From: Clostridium thermobutyricum
GTDB taxonomy: Bacteria > Bacillota > Clostridia > Ch29
Reading direction: 5' to 3'
NCBI GenBank assembly: GCA_016842005.1
Contig: JAENYD010000006.1
Coordinates: 1-64,000 of the forward strand
DNA: 64,000 nucleotides
The stretch's first letter is position 1, and every line of letters begins with the position of its first letter. The translations under genes and the position numbers were made by a program. Shown here piece after piece: positions 36,036 through 44,109 of the stretch. The notes under the pieces were generated by a model. That model worked only from the letters and a program-made list of their open reading frames with translations. It was not told where the DNA came from and did no database searches.

Positions 36036-36064
36036 ATTATATATAAAATATTCTCCCTTGTCAA
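36036..36064 (-). promoter_or_regulatory. Consensus promoter of alaS
   Basis: TTGACA (36059-36064) and TATAAT (36036-36041) on the minus strand with a 17-base spacer, just upstream of the T-box leader. Confidence 0.9.
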
Positions 36065-36160
36065 TTGTTATTTATACAGGCTGTGATTATCGTGTGATAA
36101 TGTCACCTTGTTAATTATCTTGATAAAATGTCAGTATGGAACGAGGTGGGTGGCAAGGGT

Positions 36161-36184
36161 GGCAAGGGGACGTTTCGTTTGCCA
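36161..36184 (+). repeat. REP-like repeat, copy A
   Basis: GGCAAGGGGACGTTTCGTTTG followed by CCA. The ends (GGCAA/TTGCC) can pair, giving a small hairpin. Inverted relative to copies B and C. Confidence 0.75.
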
Positions 36185-36190
36185 CATACT

Positions 36191-36934
36191 CTAAGCCCGA
36201 TCCACTATCCCTCGACCTATGCCTAATACTCTGCTTATCTGACGATTGCTCGCTCCTGTATATTTTTTTATCTCTCTTATTGCATTATCTCTTTCCTCTT
36301 TTGATAAGCCTGCGATTAACTCCGGCTTGTGAATTTTGGATATTTCATTCTTCAATTTTTCATCTGTATATTTTGTTTTCACTTCATACTCAAGACACTG
36401 GTCTGTATTAGACATTCCCATGAATTCTACAAATTTGTCCTGGCTTTGAAAGAAGTTTTTCGCCATCTCTACACTGATTAATCCTTGTTTGGATCCTTCA
36501 GTATAATGAGCATAACTACACCATTTATAATGAGAAATGTTCTGTACTAATCCTGCCTTTATCGGATTTTGATGGATATATCGCAATACTGTTAGAAAAT
36601 ATGCATCATCTTCAATTACTTCACTCTTGTATCTGTTTTGAAATAAATGGCCCGTCCGGGAATACTTTAAATTATGCCATTGTACATAGCCAACTGTTAT
36701 TCTCTTGATTGATGCTCCTATATGTTCATGCCCTTCTTTCATCAAAATATGTACATGATTATCCATCAGGCAGTAACCATAGATAATACAATTACTTTTT
36801 TCCTTTGCTCTAGACAGATAAGATAGAAACTTCTCTCGATCCTGGTCATCCAGAAATATTTCTCTCTTATCTATTCCTCTTAACATGATATGATATATCC
36901 CTGTTCTACTTTTTTGTCTGCTTTGTCTTGACAT
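36191..36934 (-). CDS. REP-associated tyrosine transposase (Y1/HUH family)
   Basis: A 247-residue single-strand transposase of the IS200/IS605-like Y1 group, RAYT branch. The start RQSRTGIYHIMLRGID (approximate; the protein begins MSRQSRQKSRTGIYHI) leads to the HUH motif in MDNHVHILM and the catalytic tyrosine region LRYIHQNPIKAGLV. The C-terminal region (LSKEERDNAIREIKKYTGASNRQIS, in part) looks like a DNA-binding helix-turn-helix. Full length, so it may be active. GGGTGG before the ATG supports the start. It is flanked by inverted REP-like repeats that are its probable substrate. Confidence 0.9.
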   Translation of the reverse strand: MSRQSRQKSRTGIYHIMLRGIDKREIFLDDQDREKFLSYLSRAKEKSNCIIYGYCLMDNHVHILMKEGHEHIGASIKRITVGYVQWHNLKYSRTGHLFQNRYKSEVIEDDAYFLTVLRYIHQNPIKAGLVQNISHYKWCSYAHYTEGSKQGLISVEMAKNFFQSQDKFVEFMGMSNTDQCLEYEVKTKYTDEKLKNEISKIHKPELIAGLSKEERDNAIREIKKYTGASNRQISRVLGIGRGIVDRA

Positions 36935-36975
36935 AAATTACCACCCTTTGTTATTTTACTCCTTTCCTATTTATG

Positions 36976-36999
36976 TGTCAAACGAAACGTCCCCTTGCC
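36976..36999 (-). repeat. REP-like repeat, copy B
   Basis: Reverse complement of copy A with one change (TGTCAAACGAAACGTCCCC plus TTGCC). Followed by further CCCTTGCC units. Confidence 0.75.
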
Positions 37000-37041
37000 C
37001 TGCCCTTGCCCTGCAGTGCCATGCCAGTGCCACAGCAAAAG

Positions 37042-38775
37042 TCAATCCCTCATCCTCAAAAGTTTCGCCTCCATTCCCCTCCAGTTTTCCAAAGCATCAG
37101 AAATACTTTCTTCTGCCTCTTCCCTCTGCCTGATGATTTCCTCTATCATATTGCAGGTTTGGTCAGTGATGACGGATATCCTTTCCATAAACAATCTTTC
37201 AAAAATGAATTTACTGTCCTTTAATTTACAGATATACTCCCATTTGAGATTAGCTCCGTTGTTCACAAGTTGTTCCTCAAGCCTGTCAGCAATAGTATTA
37301 AATACCATCCTGTTCCCCGGCCCCCTTGGCATTAACCTGGCAGCGTCAATTTTACCGGGTAATGTCATAGAAGTACTCGAAAAACTGAACTTGAAATAGA
37401 ATCTGTCCCTGTCTACCAGCTCAACATTTTCTATGGGTTTAGCTGCATCAAATCCGAACAGTTGATTGGAAACACCGTTAATATAATCAATAGCACTGTT
37501 AAACTTGTCGGTAAACCGCTTTATCAGTATGTCAAACTTCTCCCTCACATATTCCTTTTCCTCTGCGTTAAACTGCGTGTATAATTTGACAATCTGCTTT
37601 TCCAGGCTGCTCTGAAGAAGCTGCGCCATATGTGATGGTCTCACACCAGTGTTGGCTCTGTAAATCTCCCGGAGGTCTTCATATATTTCGGGAATACTGT
37701 TTTTAACAATATCCGATATATGCTTTTCCAAATCCTCAATAATATATTTGATATAATTGTCGACCAGATGCACTGTTTCTTTCCTCTGTATCTCCAGTTC
37801 CCCCATCGCCTCTTCAAATTCTTTTCTTTTCTGTTCCAGCTCTGCAACGGGTAAAGTGGCACTATTTATTTTGAACTCTATATAGTCCAGCAAATCCTTC
37901 AGGGTCATCTGAAACTTATTGCGAGAGGACGTCAACAGCACATTCCCCTTTTCTTTGGTTAAAAATCTGCTTATCTCCTCTTCAAAGGCAGGCATACCGC
38001 TTTTGAGAACTTTGTCCCTGTTCCCCTCTTTTATCCCCGTCAGGGCATTCAGGGCCGACAGGGGATATATATTAAAACTGCAACCCAGTTTATCTTGTAT
38101 TATCTTTCTGGAAAAATTCACAGTTATATTTATCTCATCCTCTTCAAGATAATCGGTTTTGTTTTGCACTATAAAAATTTTATCGACATATTTCCTGACT
38201 TTTTCCAGAAACTCAATCTCCAGTTCGCCTACCGGAGGGTCGGAGGATATTACCAGCACCGCTGCATCCGCTTTGGGCAAATATTCATGGGCAACTCTTG
38301 TATTATGCTCAAAAATAGAGCCTATTCCCGGGGTATCAATAAGTACAAGGCCGCTTTCAAGTTTTTCGGAGGGAAAGCGCACCTGTATAATGTTTACATC
38401 CTTTTGATTCTCCGGATTTCGCATCTCGCTTACATAATACTCCAATTCCTTCAAAGGGATATCTTCAGTATGGCCGTCATTGAATATAACCACAGCCCCC
38501 GGAGGGCTTCCATACCTTATCTGGGTGACAATGGAGGTTATGGGCACAACCCCCGTAGGCAGGACACTTTCCCCGACCAAATAATTTATAAGGGTGCTTT
38601 TACCCCTCTTGAACTGTCCCACCACCATCAGGTAAAATTCATTCAGGTCCAGCTTCTCTATTTCATTTTCTATTCTTTCGGTCAGTTGACGGTATCCCGT
38701 TTCTTTTGAATACCGCAGAATACTTTTCCATTTTTCCATCAATCCCTGCCTTTGTACATTAAAATCATTCAGCAT
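37042..38775 (-). CDS. Bacterial dynamin-like GTPase
   Basis: A large membrane-remodelling type GTPase of about 577 residues. The G domain has G1 GQFKRGKST, a conserved threonine in VVPITSIVT (G2), G3 DTPG and G4 NKTD. Long helical segments follow (about 290-450), with a short hydrophobic stretch near residues 470-500 (QLFGFDAA, SMTLPGKIDA) that could contact membrane, and a final coiled-coil-like region. Bacterial dynamins act in membrane fusion or repair and stress protection. The ATG at 38775 has a well-spaced GGATGGGG; a GTG at 38784 is too near to it. The gene is read through a structured leader with a terminator and has a REP-like repeat on each side. Confidence 0.88.
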   Translation of the reverse strand: MLNDFNVQRQGLMEKWKSILRYSKETGYRQLTERIENEIEKLDLNEFYLMVVGQFKRGKSTLINYLVGESVLPTGVVPITSIVTQIRYGSPPGAVVIFNDGHTEDIPLKELEYYVSEMRNPENQKDVNIIQVRFPSEKLESGLVLIDTPGIGSIFEHNTRVAHEYLPKADAAVLVISSDPPVGELEIEFLEKVRKYVDKIFIVQNKTDYLEEDEINITVNFSRKIIQDKLGCSFNIYPLSALNALTGIKEGNRDKVLKSGMPAFEEEISRFLTKEKGNVLLTSSRNKFQMTLKDLLDYIEFKINSATLPVAELEQKRKEFEEAMGELEIQRKETVHLVDNYIKYIIEDLEKHISDIVKNSIPEIYEDLREIYRANTGVRPSHMAQLLQSSLEKQIVKLYTQFNAEEKEYVREKFDILIKRFTDKFNSAIDYINGVSNQLFGFDAAKPIENVELVDRDRFYFKFSFSSTSMTLPGKIDAARLMPRGPGNRMVFNTIADRLEEQLVNNGANLKWEYICKLKDSKFIFERLFMERISVITDQTCNMIEEIIRQREEAEESISDALENWRGMEAKLLRMRD

Positions 38776-38796
38776 TTGCTTCACCCCATCCGATTG

Positions 38797-38914
38797 ATAA
38801 AATAAAAGCTTCTATCACCCATTGATTAATGGATAATAGAAGCTATCAGCCGCAGGCATTCGGGAACTTCCCCAGGAGAGCCTCATCTCCCGTATGGAAT
38901 TAAATTGATATACA
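38797..38914 (-). promoter_or_regulatory. Structured leader with terminator upstream of the dynamin gene (candidate riboswitch)
   Basis: Between the promoter and the dynamin start the minus-strand transcript holds a GC-rich structured block (38845-38890: GGGAGATGAGGCTCTCC, GGGGAAGTTCCC, GCCTGCGGCTGAT) in an otherwise AT-rich context. It is followed by a terminator: AGCTTCTAT and ATAGAAGCT (38836-38844 and 38807-38815) enclosing a second stem CCATT/AATGG, then TTTTATTTTAT. This is the layout of a riboswitch with a transcriptional platform. I could not match it to a class I know. Some words resemble the M-box start, but it is far too short for that class. Confidence 0.6.
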
Positions 38915-38920
38915 TATACC

Positions 38921-38949
38921 ATTATAAACACTTTTATCATTTTTGTAAA
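38921..38949 (-). promoter_or_regulatory. Promoter of the dynamin leader
   Basis: TTTACA (38944-38949) and TATAAT (38921-38926) on the minus strand, 17-base spacer. The transcript would start near 38914, giving a leader of about 140 bases. Confidence 0.82.
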
Positions 38950-38975
38950 TTGCCTGTAATTTTATGTAGCAAATG

Positions 38976-38999
38976 TGGCAAACGAAACGTCCCCTTGCC
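38976..38999 (-). repeat. REP-like repeat, copy C (solo)
   Basis: Exact reverse complement of copy A, TGGCAAACGAAACGTCCCC plus TTGCC. It lies between the AI-2E permease gene and the dynamin promoter, without a transposase of its own. Confidence 0.75.
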
Positions 39000-39025
39000 A
39001 TGCCACCCCACATGATCACACTATC

Positions 39026-40063
39026 TCACACTATCTTATTGAACAGGTAAACAGCCAGTATTTTGATGATTGCAGCCACCGGGACGGCAAAAAACAGCCC
39101 TATGATGCCGAAAAACCGGCCGGCCACAAAAAGGGAAAAAATTATGAATACCGGATGAATCCCCACACTGTCGCCTACAATTTTGGGGGTAATTATCCCG
39201 CTTTCCAGTTGCTGGACAACAAATACAACGGCCAGTCCCCAAAAAGCCTTCTGGACACTGTCCATAAGCCCCAGCAGCAGGACAAGAACCCCTCCGATTA
39301 TAGGTCCGAAATAGGGAATAATGTTTGCCATGCCGGTGATTACACCCAGTAACAGGGCAAAATTAAGGTTAATAATAAAAAAACCCGCAGTGGCCAGCGC
39401 CCCGACAATCAGTGCCACTATCAGCTGACCCCTGATGTATCTGGTCAGAACCCTGTTTATTTCCCCGGCAATCCGGTAAACTTCCTTTCTTCTTCCCGCC
39501 GGCACCATATACCTGATCAGATGTAAGAAATAGTCCCTGTCCTTTAGAAGATAGAAGGAGATAACTACTGCTATCACCCAGATGATAAGGCCTTCAAACA
39601 GTGCAATAAAGGACTTTGCCATATTATCTATCTGTTCTTCAATAACTTCCTGGTAGTTTCTGATATTATTGCCGATTATCTCTGCCATCTGCGGGGTAAG
39701 GTTCCTGTGGAAACTGGCATATAATGTATCAAGATAGCCCTTTGCCCTGTAAATGTAAAAGGGCAGTATGTCCATGAATTTTGAAAATTCCCGGTAAACG
39801 GCAGGAAGAATTAAATAAGACGTAAGCAGAACAGCTACGGCAAAAGCCGTATATACAACTGCTACGGCATAAACCCTTCCCACCCCTTTTTTTTCTATCA
39901 ACCCCACTACGGGATTAACCAGGTAAGCAATAGCTATACCCAGAATAAAAGGCATCAGGATTGATGTGACAGCATCCCTGTATTTTATCGCCGCCAACAC
40001 AAGAAAAACGCAAAGGGCCGTAACTATTAGTCTCAGAACCATTCTTTTTTTTGCCGTTTCCAA
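39026..40063 (-). CDS. AI-2E family permease
   Basis: A 345-residue membrane protein with about eight membrane segments and the family signatures VNPVVGLIEKKG, IIPYFGPIIGG and PKIVGDSVGIHPV near the C-terminus. The family includes permeases named for autoinducer-2 export and others with sodium/proton-linked roles, so the substrate is unknown. The central part (about 110-170) is amphipathic and less hydrophobic. The TTG start follows GGGGATT. It has a strong terminator upstream, so it is probably transcribed separately from the small genes before it. Confidence 0.9.
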   Translation of the reverse strand: METAKKRMVLRLIVTALCVFLVLAAIKYRDAVTSILMPFILGIAIAYLVNPVVGLIEKKGVGRVYAVAVVYTAFAVAVLLTSYLILPAVYREFSKFMDILPFYIYRAKGYLDTLYASFHRNLTPQMAEIIGNNIRNYQEVIEEQIDNMAKSFIALFEGLIIWVIAVVISFYLLKDRDYFLHLIRYMVPAGRRKEVYRIAGEINRVLTRYIRGQLIVALIVGALATAGFFIINLNFALLLGVITGMANIIPYFGPIIGGVLVLLLGLMDSVQKAFWGLAVVFVVQQLESGIITPKIVGDSVGIHPVFIIFSLFVAGRFFGIIGLFFAVPVAAIIKILAVYLFNKIV

Positions 40064-40081
40064 GATAATCCCCCTAACACA

Positions 40082-40108
40082 GTAAAAAGCGACTGTGTCG
40101 CTTTTTAC
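40082..40108. terminator. Strong terminator between the YtxH-like gene and the AI-2E gene
   Basis: A perfect 12-base inverted repeat, GTAAAAAGCGAC and GTCGCTTTTTAC, with a three-base loop. The embedded A and T runs would allow it to work in both directions. Confidence 0.85.
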
Positions 40109-40113
40109 CAGTG

Positions 40114-40290
40114 CTATCTGGCTATATCCCTGACTTCGTCTATGATATTGGCAGCCCTCCCTATGACACGCCTTCCTGTTCGCATCATTCTCCTGCGGGA
40201 CCGGGGAGACATGCCGGGAGTCATCATCATGGTAGCCACTGCGCCAATCATTCCCCCCATAATGAGGCCTCTCATAAACCTGTTTTGCAT
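40114..40290 (-). CDS. Small basic YtxH-like protein
   Basis: A 58-residue protein with one hydrophobic, Gly- and Met-rich segment (LIMGGMIGAVATMMMTPGM) followed by a strongly basic stretch (SPRSRRRMMRTGRRV) and an amphipathic tail. The pattern resembles YtxH-type gas-vesicle-like small membrane proteins, but the match is by character, not by motif. AAAGGAG eight bases before the ATG at 40290 supports this start over a GTG three codons earlier. It lies just after the PRC-barrel gene. Confidence 0.65.
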   Translation of the reverse strand: MQNRFMRGLIMGGMIGAVATMMMTPGMSPRSRRRMMRTGRRVIGRAANIIDEVRDIAR

Positions 40291-40313
40291 TTTATCCACT
40301 CCTTTAATCTTTA

Positions 40314-40856
40314 TTAGTCTTCAAGCTTTAAAATGTTTTTGAGCCCGCTGTCCTGGGAATGGCTGAAGGTATCCAGTCTGTGGTCATCCACTATAACTGC
40401 TCCGTCTCCCACCGTTATTTTGTCACTATAATTCAGTATTCTTCTGCCCTCCATAATATCTTCAAAAAGCCCTCCTGCCAGCATATAACCCCGTATATCG
40501 CCCCGGACTTCATCAAAGACTATATCTTTTATTTCGCCCAGTTCAGTGCCATCTGCTGTAAATACCGGATATCCCATTATATCCTGCTCCTTCTCCAGGA
40601 CATTCGCTATTCCTACAATCCTCATAGGGTCAGCCACAGCCGATCTTCCCTTTTTTATTATTATGGCGTCCCGGCCGATACTCTGGATATCCTTAAACAA
40701 TACGGCAGCCTCACCCTTTAGTATCCTACCGGTACGAAAAATAATACCCACAACTCTTCCATTGGACCTGGAATAGATTACTTTTTCCGCTTCTCCTATT
40801 ATATTCCCCTCTTCATCCACAATTCTCATTCCAAGGACTTCGGAAATTTTTTTCAA
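40314..40856 (-). CDS. PRC-barrel domain protein
   Basis: A 180-residue protein with two PRC-barrel-like beta domains: residues 1-75 (SEVLGMRIVDEEGNIIGEAEKVI, in part) and about 85-160 (IMGYPVFTADGTELGEIKDIVFDE, in part). Such double barrels in Firmicutes (YlmC/YrrD type) are of unknown function, possibly in sporulation or RNA-linked processes. TTG start after GGGGAG. It lies downstream of mnmA behind a terminator and just upstream of the small YtxH-like gene. Confidence 0.85.
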   Translation of the reverse strand: MKKISEVLGMRIVDEEGNIIGEAEKVIYSRSNGRVVGIIFRTGRILKGEAAVLFKDIQSIGRDAIIIKKGRSAVADPMRIVGIANVLEKEQDIMGYPVFTADGTELGEIKDIVFDEVRGDIRGYMLAGGLFEDIMEGRRILNYSDKITVGDGAVIVDDHRLDTFSHSQDSGLKNILKLED

Positions 40857-40916
40857 ACAATATTTCTCCCCTAAGCGTATGATGCGGTATTATTATTTTT
40901 TAACAAAAAAAATCAA

Positions 40917-40941
40917 AAATGCACTGTAAATAAGTGCATTT
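40917..40941 (-). terminator. Terminator after mnmA
   Basis: On the minus strand AAATGCACT pairs with AGTGCATTT over a seven-base loop, followed by TTGATTTTTTTTG. Confidence 0.85.
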
Positions 40942-40948
40942 CTGCTAA

Positions 40949-42037
40949 TTAATGTATTGATTTCTGGATTACACCCCCGCCAACCACCAGATCACCCTCA
41001 TAAAATACCACCGACTGCCCTGGTGTCACCGCCCGTTGGGGCTTCAGGAAATCCGTTCTTACCCTGCCGCCATCCAGGGGCGTTATCACTGCCTCCACAG
41101 GAGCTGCGTTATACCTTATCTTTGCGGTTACCTCCATGGGGGCTTCCAGTGTTTCAAAGGGGATGAAATTATGGTCTGCGGATATCAATCCCCTGCTGTA
41201 TGTCTCCTCTGCTTCTCCCACCACCACCACATTGCTGGCGGGGTCTATATCAATCACGTATACGGGTTTGCCCAGAGCCAGACCCAGACCCCGGCGCTGG
41301 CCGATGGTATAATGGACTATTCCCTTATGCCTGCCCAGGACATTACCCTGCTTATCTACAAAATATCCGGGGTGCATCTCCCGGGTAGCCCTCTCGGTTA
41401 CAAACCTGCCGTAATCATCATCGTCAACAAAACATATCTCCTGACTGTCAGGCTTGTCCGCCACCAGAAGACCCATCCCGGCAGCCATCGCCCGGGTTTC
41501 TTCCTTGGTGTATTCCCCCAGAGGCATCAGGGTATGCTTCATCTGATACTGAGTCATATTGTACAGCGCATAGGTCTGGTCTTTTTCCTGTGTTACCGAT
41601 TTTCTCAGCAGGTACCTATTCGTCTCCCCACGGTATTCAATCCTGGCATAATGCCCTGTTGCCATATAAAAGGCATCAAGACTGTGGGCCCTCCTCAGAA
41701 ACTCTTCGAACTTCACATACCTGTTACAGGCAATGCATGGGTTGGGAGTACGCCCCGACTGGTATTCCTCAATAAAATAGTCTACCACCTTCTGCTGGAA
41801 ATAGTCTTTAAAATTCAGGACATAATACGGAATGCCCAGCCTGTCGGCCACTCTCCTGGCATCTTCCACAGCCGCCAGGGAACAGCATGTTTTTTCCCTT
41901 TCATCATCCCGTCCGTCTCCTGTCCACAACCGCATGGTGGCACCTACAACCTCATACCCTTTTTCCAGCAGGAGAGCAGCAGTCACAGAACTGTCCACTC
42001 CACCGCTCATAGCCACTAAAACCCTGTTTCTGTTCAT
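40949..42037 (-). CDS. mnmA: tRNA-specific 2-thiouridylase
   Basis: Adds the sulfur of s2U34 in tRNA-Lys, -Glu and -Gln, using sulfur from a cysteine desulfurase. The 362 residues carry the PP-loop AMSGGVDSS, the catalytic cysteine in NPCIACNRYVKF and the second one in DSQEICFVDDDDY. The C-terminal beta domain contains HYTIGQRRGLGLA. It is the last gene of an iscR-nifS-nifU-mnmA operon, which explains its sulfur supply, and is followed by a terminator. Confidence 0.97.
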   Translation of the reverse strand: MNRNRVLVAMSGGVDSSVTAALLLEKGYEVVGATMRLWTGDGRDDEREKTCCSLAAVEDARRVADRLGIPYYVLNFKDYFQQKVVDYFIEEYQSGRTPNPCIACNRYVKFEEFLRRAHSLDAFYMATGHYARIEYRGETNRYLLRKSVTQEKDQTYALYNMTQYQMKHTLMPLGEYTKEETRAMAAGMGLLVADKPDSQEICFVDDDDYGRFVTERATREMHPGYFVDKQGNVLGRHKGIVHYTIGQRRGLGLALGKPVYVIDIDPASNVVVVGEAEETYSRGLISADHNFIPFETLEAPMEVTAKIRYNAAPVEAVITPLDGGRVRTDFLKPQRAVTPGQSVVFYEGDLVVGGGVIQKSIH

Positions 42038-42052
42038 TCAACCACCTGCTGA

Positions 42053-42439
42053 TTATTTGCCCTGAGCCGCTTTTTTCCGTTTTTCGCTGTAATCCTTTAT
42101 GGCGGCATGGATGGCCTCTTCCGCCAGCACAGAGCAGTGAACCTTGGCGGGAGGTAATCCGTCCAGGGCCTCTGCCACCGCCTTATTTGTCAGCTCCAGG
42201 GCTTCCTCTATGGTTTTTCCCTTGACCAGTTCGGTTGCCATACTGCTGGTAGCAATAGCAGCAGCACATCCAAAAGTCTTGAATTTTATATCTTTTATTA
42301 TATTATCTTCAACTTTGATAAAAACTTTCATTATATCCCCGCACTTGAGGTTCCCCTCTTCCCCGACACCGTCGGCATCTTCGATTTCTCCCGCATTCCG
42401 GGGATGCATGAAATGGTCCATTACTTTTTCGCTATACAT
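42053..42439 (-). CDS. nifU: Iron-sulfur cluster assembly scaffold NifU/IscU
   Basis: A 128-residue scaffold protein with the three cluster-binding cysteines in LKCGD, FGCAAAIA and VHCSVLAEEAI, and the start MYSEKVMDHFMHPRNAG typical of the group. It overlaps nifS by eight bases. The C-terminal Nfu domain of the nitrogen-fixation NifU is absent, so it is a general iron-sulfur scaffold. Confidence 0.96.
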   Translation of the reverse strand: MYSEKVMDHFMHPRNAGEIEDADGVGEEGNLKCGDIMKVFIKVEDNIIKDIKFKTFGCAAAIATSSMATELVKGKTIEEALELTNKAVAEALDGLPPAKVHCSVLAEEAIHAAIKDYSEKRKKAAQGK

Positions 42440-43625
42440 TTATCTTTCCCCCTTTTTCCTGAATAAACAAGGGTGACAATGCCCTTAATCTGTCCACAAT
42501 CGGAGGCAGCTGCTCAAGGATATACTCTATATCTTCTTCCGTATTGATATCACCCAGACTCAACCTCAGAGACCCATGGGCTGTTTCATGGGGAAGGCCT
42601 ATAGCCATCAGCACATGGGACGGGTCCAGGGAGCCGGAAGTACATGCGGAACCGCTGGAAGCCGATATACCCACCATATCCAGGCTGAGCAGAAGGGATT
42701 CCCCCTCGATAAATTCGAAAGACATGTTGACATTGTTACAAAGCCGCTTTGTGGGATGACCGTTCAGTCTGACATGTTCTATCCTGTCCTGGATACCTTT
42801 TATGAGCTTATCTCTTAAACCGGTAAGCCTCTGCACATGGGTTTCAAGGTTTCGGCCGGCCAGTTCTATGGCTTTTCCCAGTCCTACTATGGATGCCACG
42901 TTTTCTGTCCCTGCCCTTCTCTTTTTCTCCTGGGCTCCCCCGTGGATGAGGTTGTGTATTTTGACCCCTTTCCGCATATAAAGAACTCCCACTCCTTTGG
43001 GACCGCGAATTTTGTGCCCGGACATGGAAAGCAGGTCTATGTTCAGCTTTTTCACATCAATGGGCACATTGCCCACAGCCTGGACAGCATCAGTATGAAA
43101 GTATATACCCTTCTCCCGGGCAATCTTACCTATCTCTTCTATGGGCTGTATTGTACCTATTTCATTGTTGGCAAACATAATGGATATTAAAATGGTGTTA
43201 TCCTTTATTTCCTCCCTCAGCCTGTCCACATCAACCATACCGTACTCGTCCACATCCAGGTATGTTACCTCAAAACCGTGTTCTTCCAGATACTCGCAGG
43301 TATGAAGTATTGCATGGTGCTCGATGCTGGTTGTTATTATGTGATTTCCCCTGTCCCTGTTAGCATAAGCCACTCCTTTCAAAGCCCAGTTGTCTGCCTC
43401 CGACCCTCCTCCGGTAAAATATATCTCGTCGGCATGGGCCCCAAATGCTTTGGCAGCCCTGTCCCTGGCTTTGTCAATGGCTTCTTTCGCTTCTCTGCCC
43501 AGAGAATATATACTGGAAGGATTTCCGAATTTCTCGCTGAAGTACGGAAGCATTTCCTCCAGAACTTCCGGGTGCACCGGTGTTGTAGCAGCGTTATCGG
43601 CATATACATTTCTGGCCACTTTCAT
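42432..43625 (-). CDS. nifS: Cysteine desulfurase NifS/IscS
   Basis: A PLP enzyme of 397 residues releasing sulfur from cysteine for iron-sulfur clusters and tRNA thiolation. YADNAATTPVHPEV opens the protein, the PLP lysine lies in SMSGHKIRGPKG, and the active-site cysteine in SSGSACTSGSLDPSHVL. GGAGAAG before the ATG supports the start. Overlap with nifU downstream and by 32 bases with iscR upstream shows tight coupling. Confidence 0.96.
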   Translation of the reverse strand: MKVARNVYADNAATTPVHPEVLEEMLPYFSEKFGNPSSIYSLGREAKEAIDKARDRAAKAFGAHADEIYFTGGGSEADNWALKGVAYANRDRGNHIITTSIEHHAILHTCEYLEEHGFEVTYLDVDEYGMVDVDRLREEIKDNTILISIMFANNEIGTIQPIEEIGKIAREKGIYFHTDAVQAVGNVPIDVKKLNIDLLSMSGHKIRGPKGVGVLYMRKGVKIHNLIHGGAQEKKRRAGTENVASIVGLGKAIELAGRNLETHVQRLTGLRDKLIKGIQDRIEHVRLNGHPTKRLCNNVNMSFEFIEGESLLLSLDMVGISASSGSACTSGSLDPSHVLMAIGLPHETAHGSLRLSLGDINTEEDIEYILEQLPPIVDRLRALSPLFIQEKGGKINV

Positions 43626-44061
43626 CTTCTCCTTCCCCCTCTCTCATTTTATTATACTCATCCACCATATCCTGAAGGCTGATGGAGTCGATTACGCTAT
43701 CAATGCTTTCCTTTATTTTTTCCCATATAACCCTTGTAACACAGTAATCCGCCTTTATGCATTCGCTGTCCTGGTCCTCCATAACGCACTCGGCCGGTGA
43801 CATGGGGCCTTCCAAGGACCTCAGAAGGTCTCCCACGTATATTTTTGAAGGGTCACGGGCAAGCATGTACCCACCCTGGGCACCTCTTACGCTTTTTACC
43901 AGTCCATCCTTTTTGAGCACTGCTATTAGCTGCTCAAGATAAGGGTCGGATACATTCTGCCTCTCTGCAATACTGTTCAGCGGCACAGGCCCTTCTCCAT
44001 AGTGCAGGGCAAGGTCCAGGGCTGCTTTTACCCCGTATCTTCCCTTTGTGGACAGTATCAA
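43594..44061 (-). CDS. iscR: Rrf2-family iron-sulfur regulator IscR
   Basis: A 155-residue winged-helix repressor that senses iron-sulfur cluster supply. The N-terminus MILSTKGRYGVKAALDLA and the helix NVSDPYLEQLIAVLKKDGL are typical, and the three cluster ligands are present in ECVMEDQDSECIKADYC. I place the start at the TTG at 44061, eight bases after GGAGG; the in-frame ATG at 44076 overlaps that ribosome binding site. It heads the operon and has a palindromic operator just upstream, consistent with autoregulation. Confidence 0.93.
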   Translation of the reverse strand: MILSTKGRYGVKAALDLALHYGEGPVPLNSIAERQNVSDPYLEQLIAVLKKDGLVKSVRGAQGGYMLARDPSKIYVGDLLRSLEGPMSPAECVMEDQDSECIKADYCVTRVIWEKIKESIDSVIDSISLQDMVDEYNKMREGEGEDESGQKCICR

Positions 44062-44077
44062 TAAAAACACCTCCATA

Positions 44078-44109
44078 ATTCCTAGTATTCCAGTAGGAAT
44101 TCTAGGAAT
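44078..44109. promoter_or_regulatory. Palindromic operator upstream of iscR
   Basis: A nested inverted repeat: outer arms ATTCCTAG and CTAGGAAT (44078-44085 and 44102-44109) around an inner ATTCC/GGAAT pair. It directly abuts the -10 box, so bound repressor would cover the transcription start. Rrf2-family binding sites often have this ATTCC-type symmetry. Confidence 0.78.

Larger units (their letters stand above)
36145..37010 (-). mobile_element. RAYT/REP unit: transposase gene between inverted REP-like repeats
   Basis: A single transposase gene lies between inverted copies of a 23-24 base repeat, GGCAAGGGGACGTTTCGTTTG plus CCA (36161-36184) and its reverse complement (36976-36999, one mismatch). 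Each is flanked by shorter iterations of GGCAAGGG. The ends are imperfect and no target-site duplication is obvious, as expected for RAYT loci, which act on dispersed REP hairpins rather than moving as a classical insertion sequence. A third copy of the repeat lies at 38976-38999. Confidence 0.72.

Noticed and set aside
36121-36185. Repeated GGCAAGGG units considered as a CRISPR-like array
   Set aside because: Only two or three short, irregular units without spacers of constant length; they belong to the REP-like ends of the RAYT locus.
41036-42019. Long plus-strand open frame opposite mnmA
   Set aside because: Shadow of mnmA, whose minus-strand frame has all family motifs and proper translation signals.
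40949-44061. nifS/nifU considered as evidence of nitrogen fixation
   Set aside because: NifU lacks the nitrogenase-type extra domains and the genes sit with iscR and mnmA, so they serve general iron-sulfur and tRNA thiolation needs.
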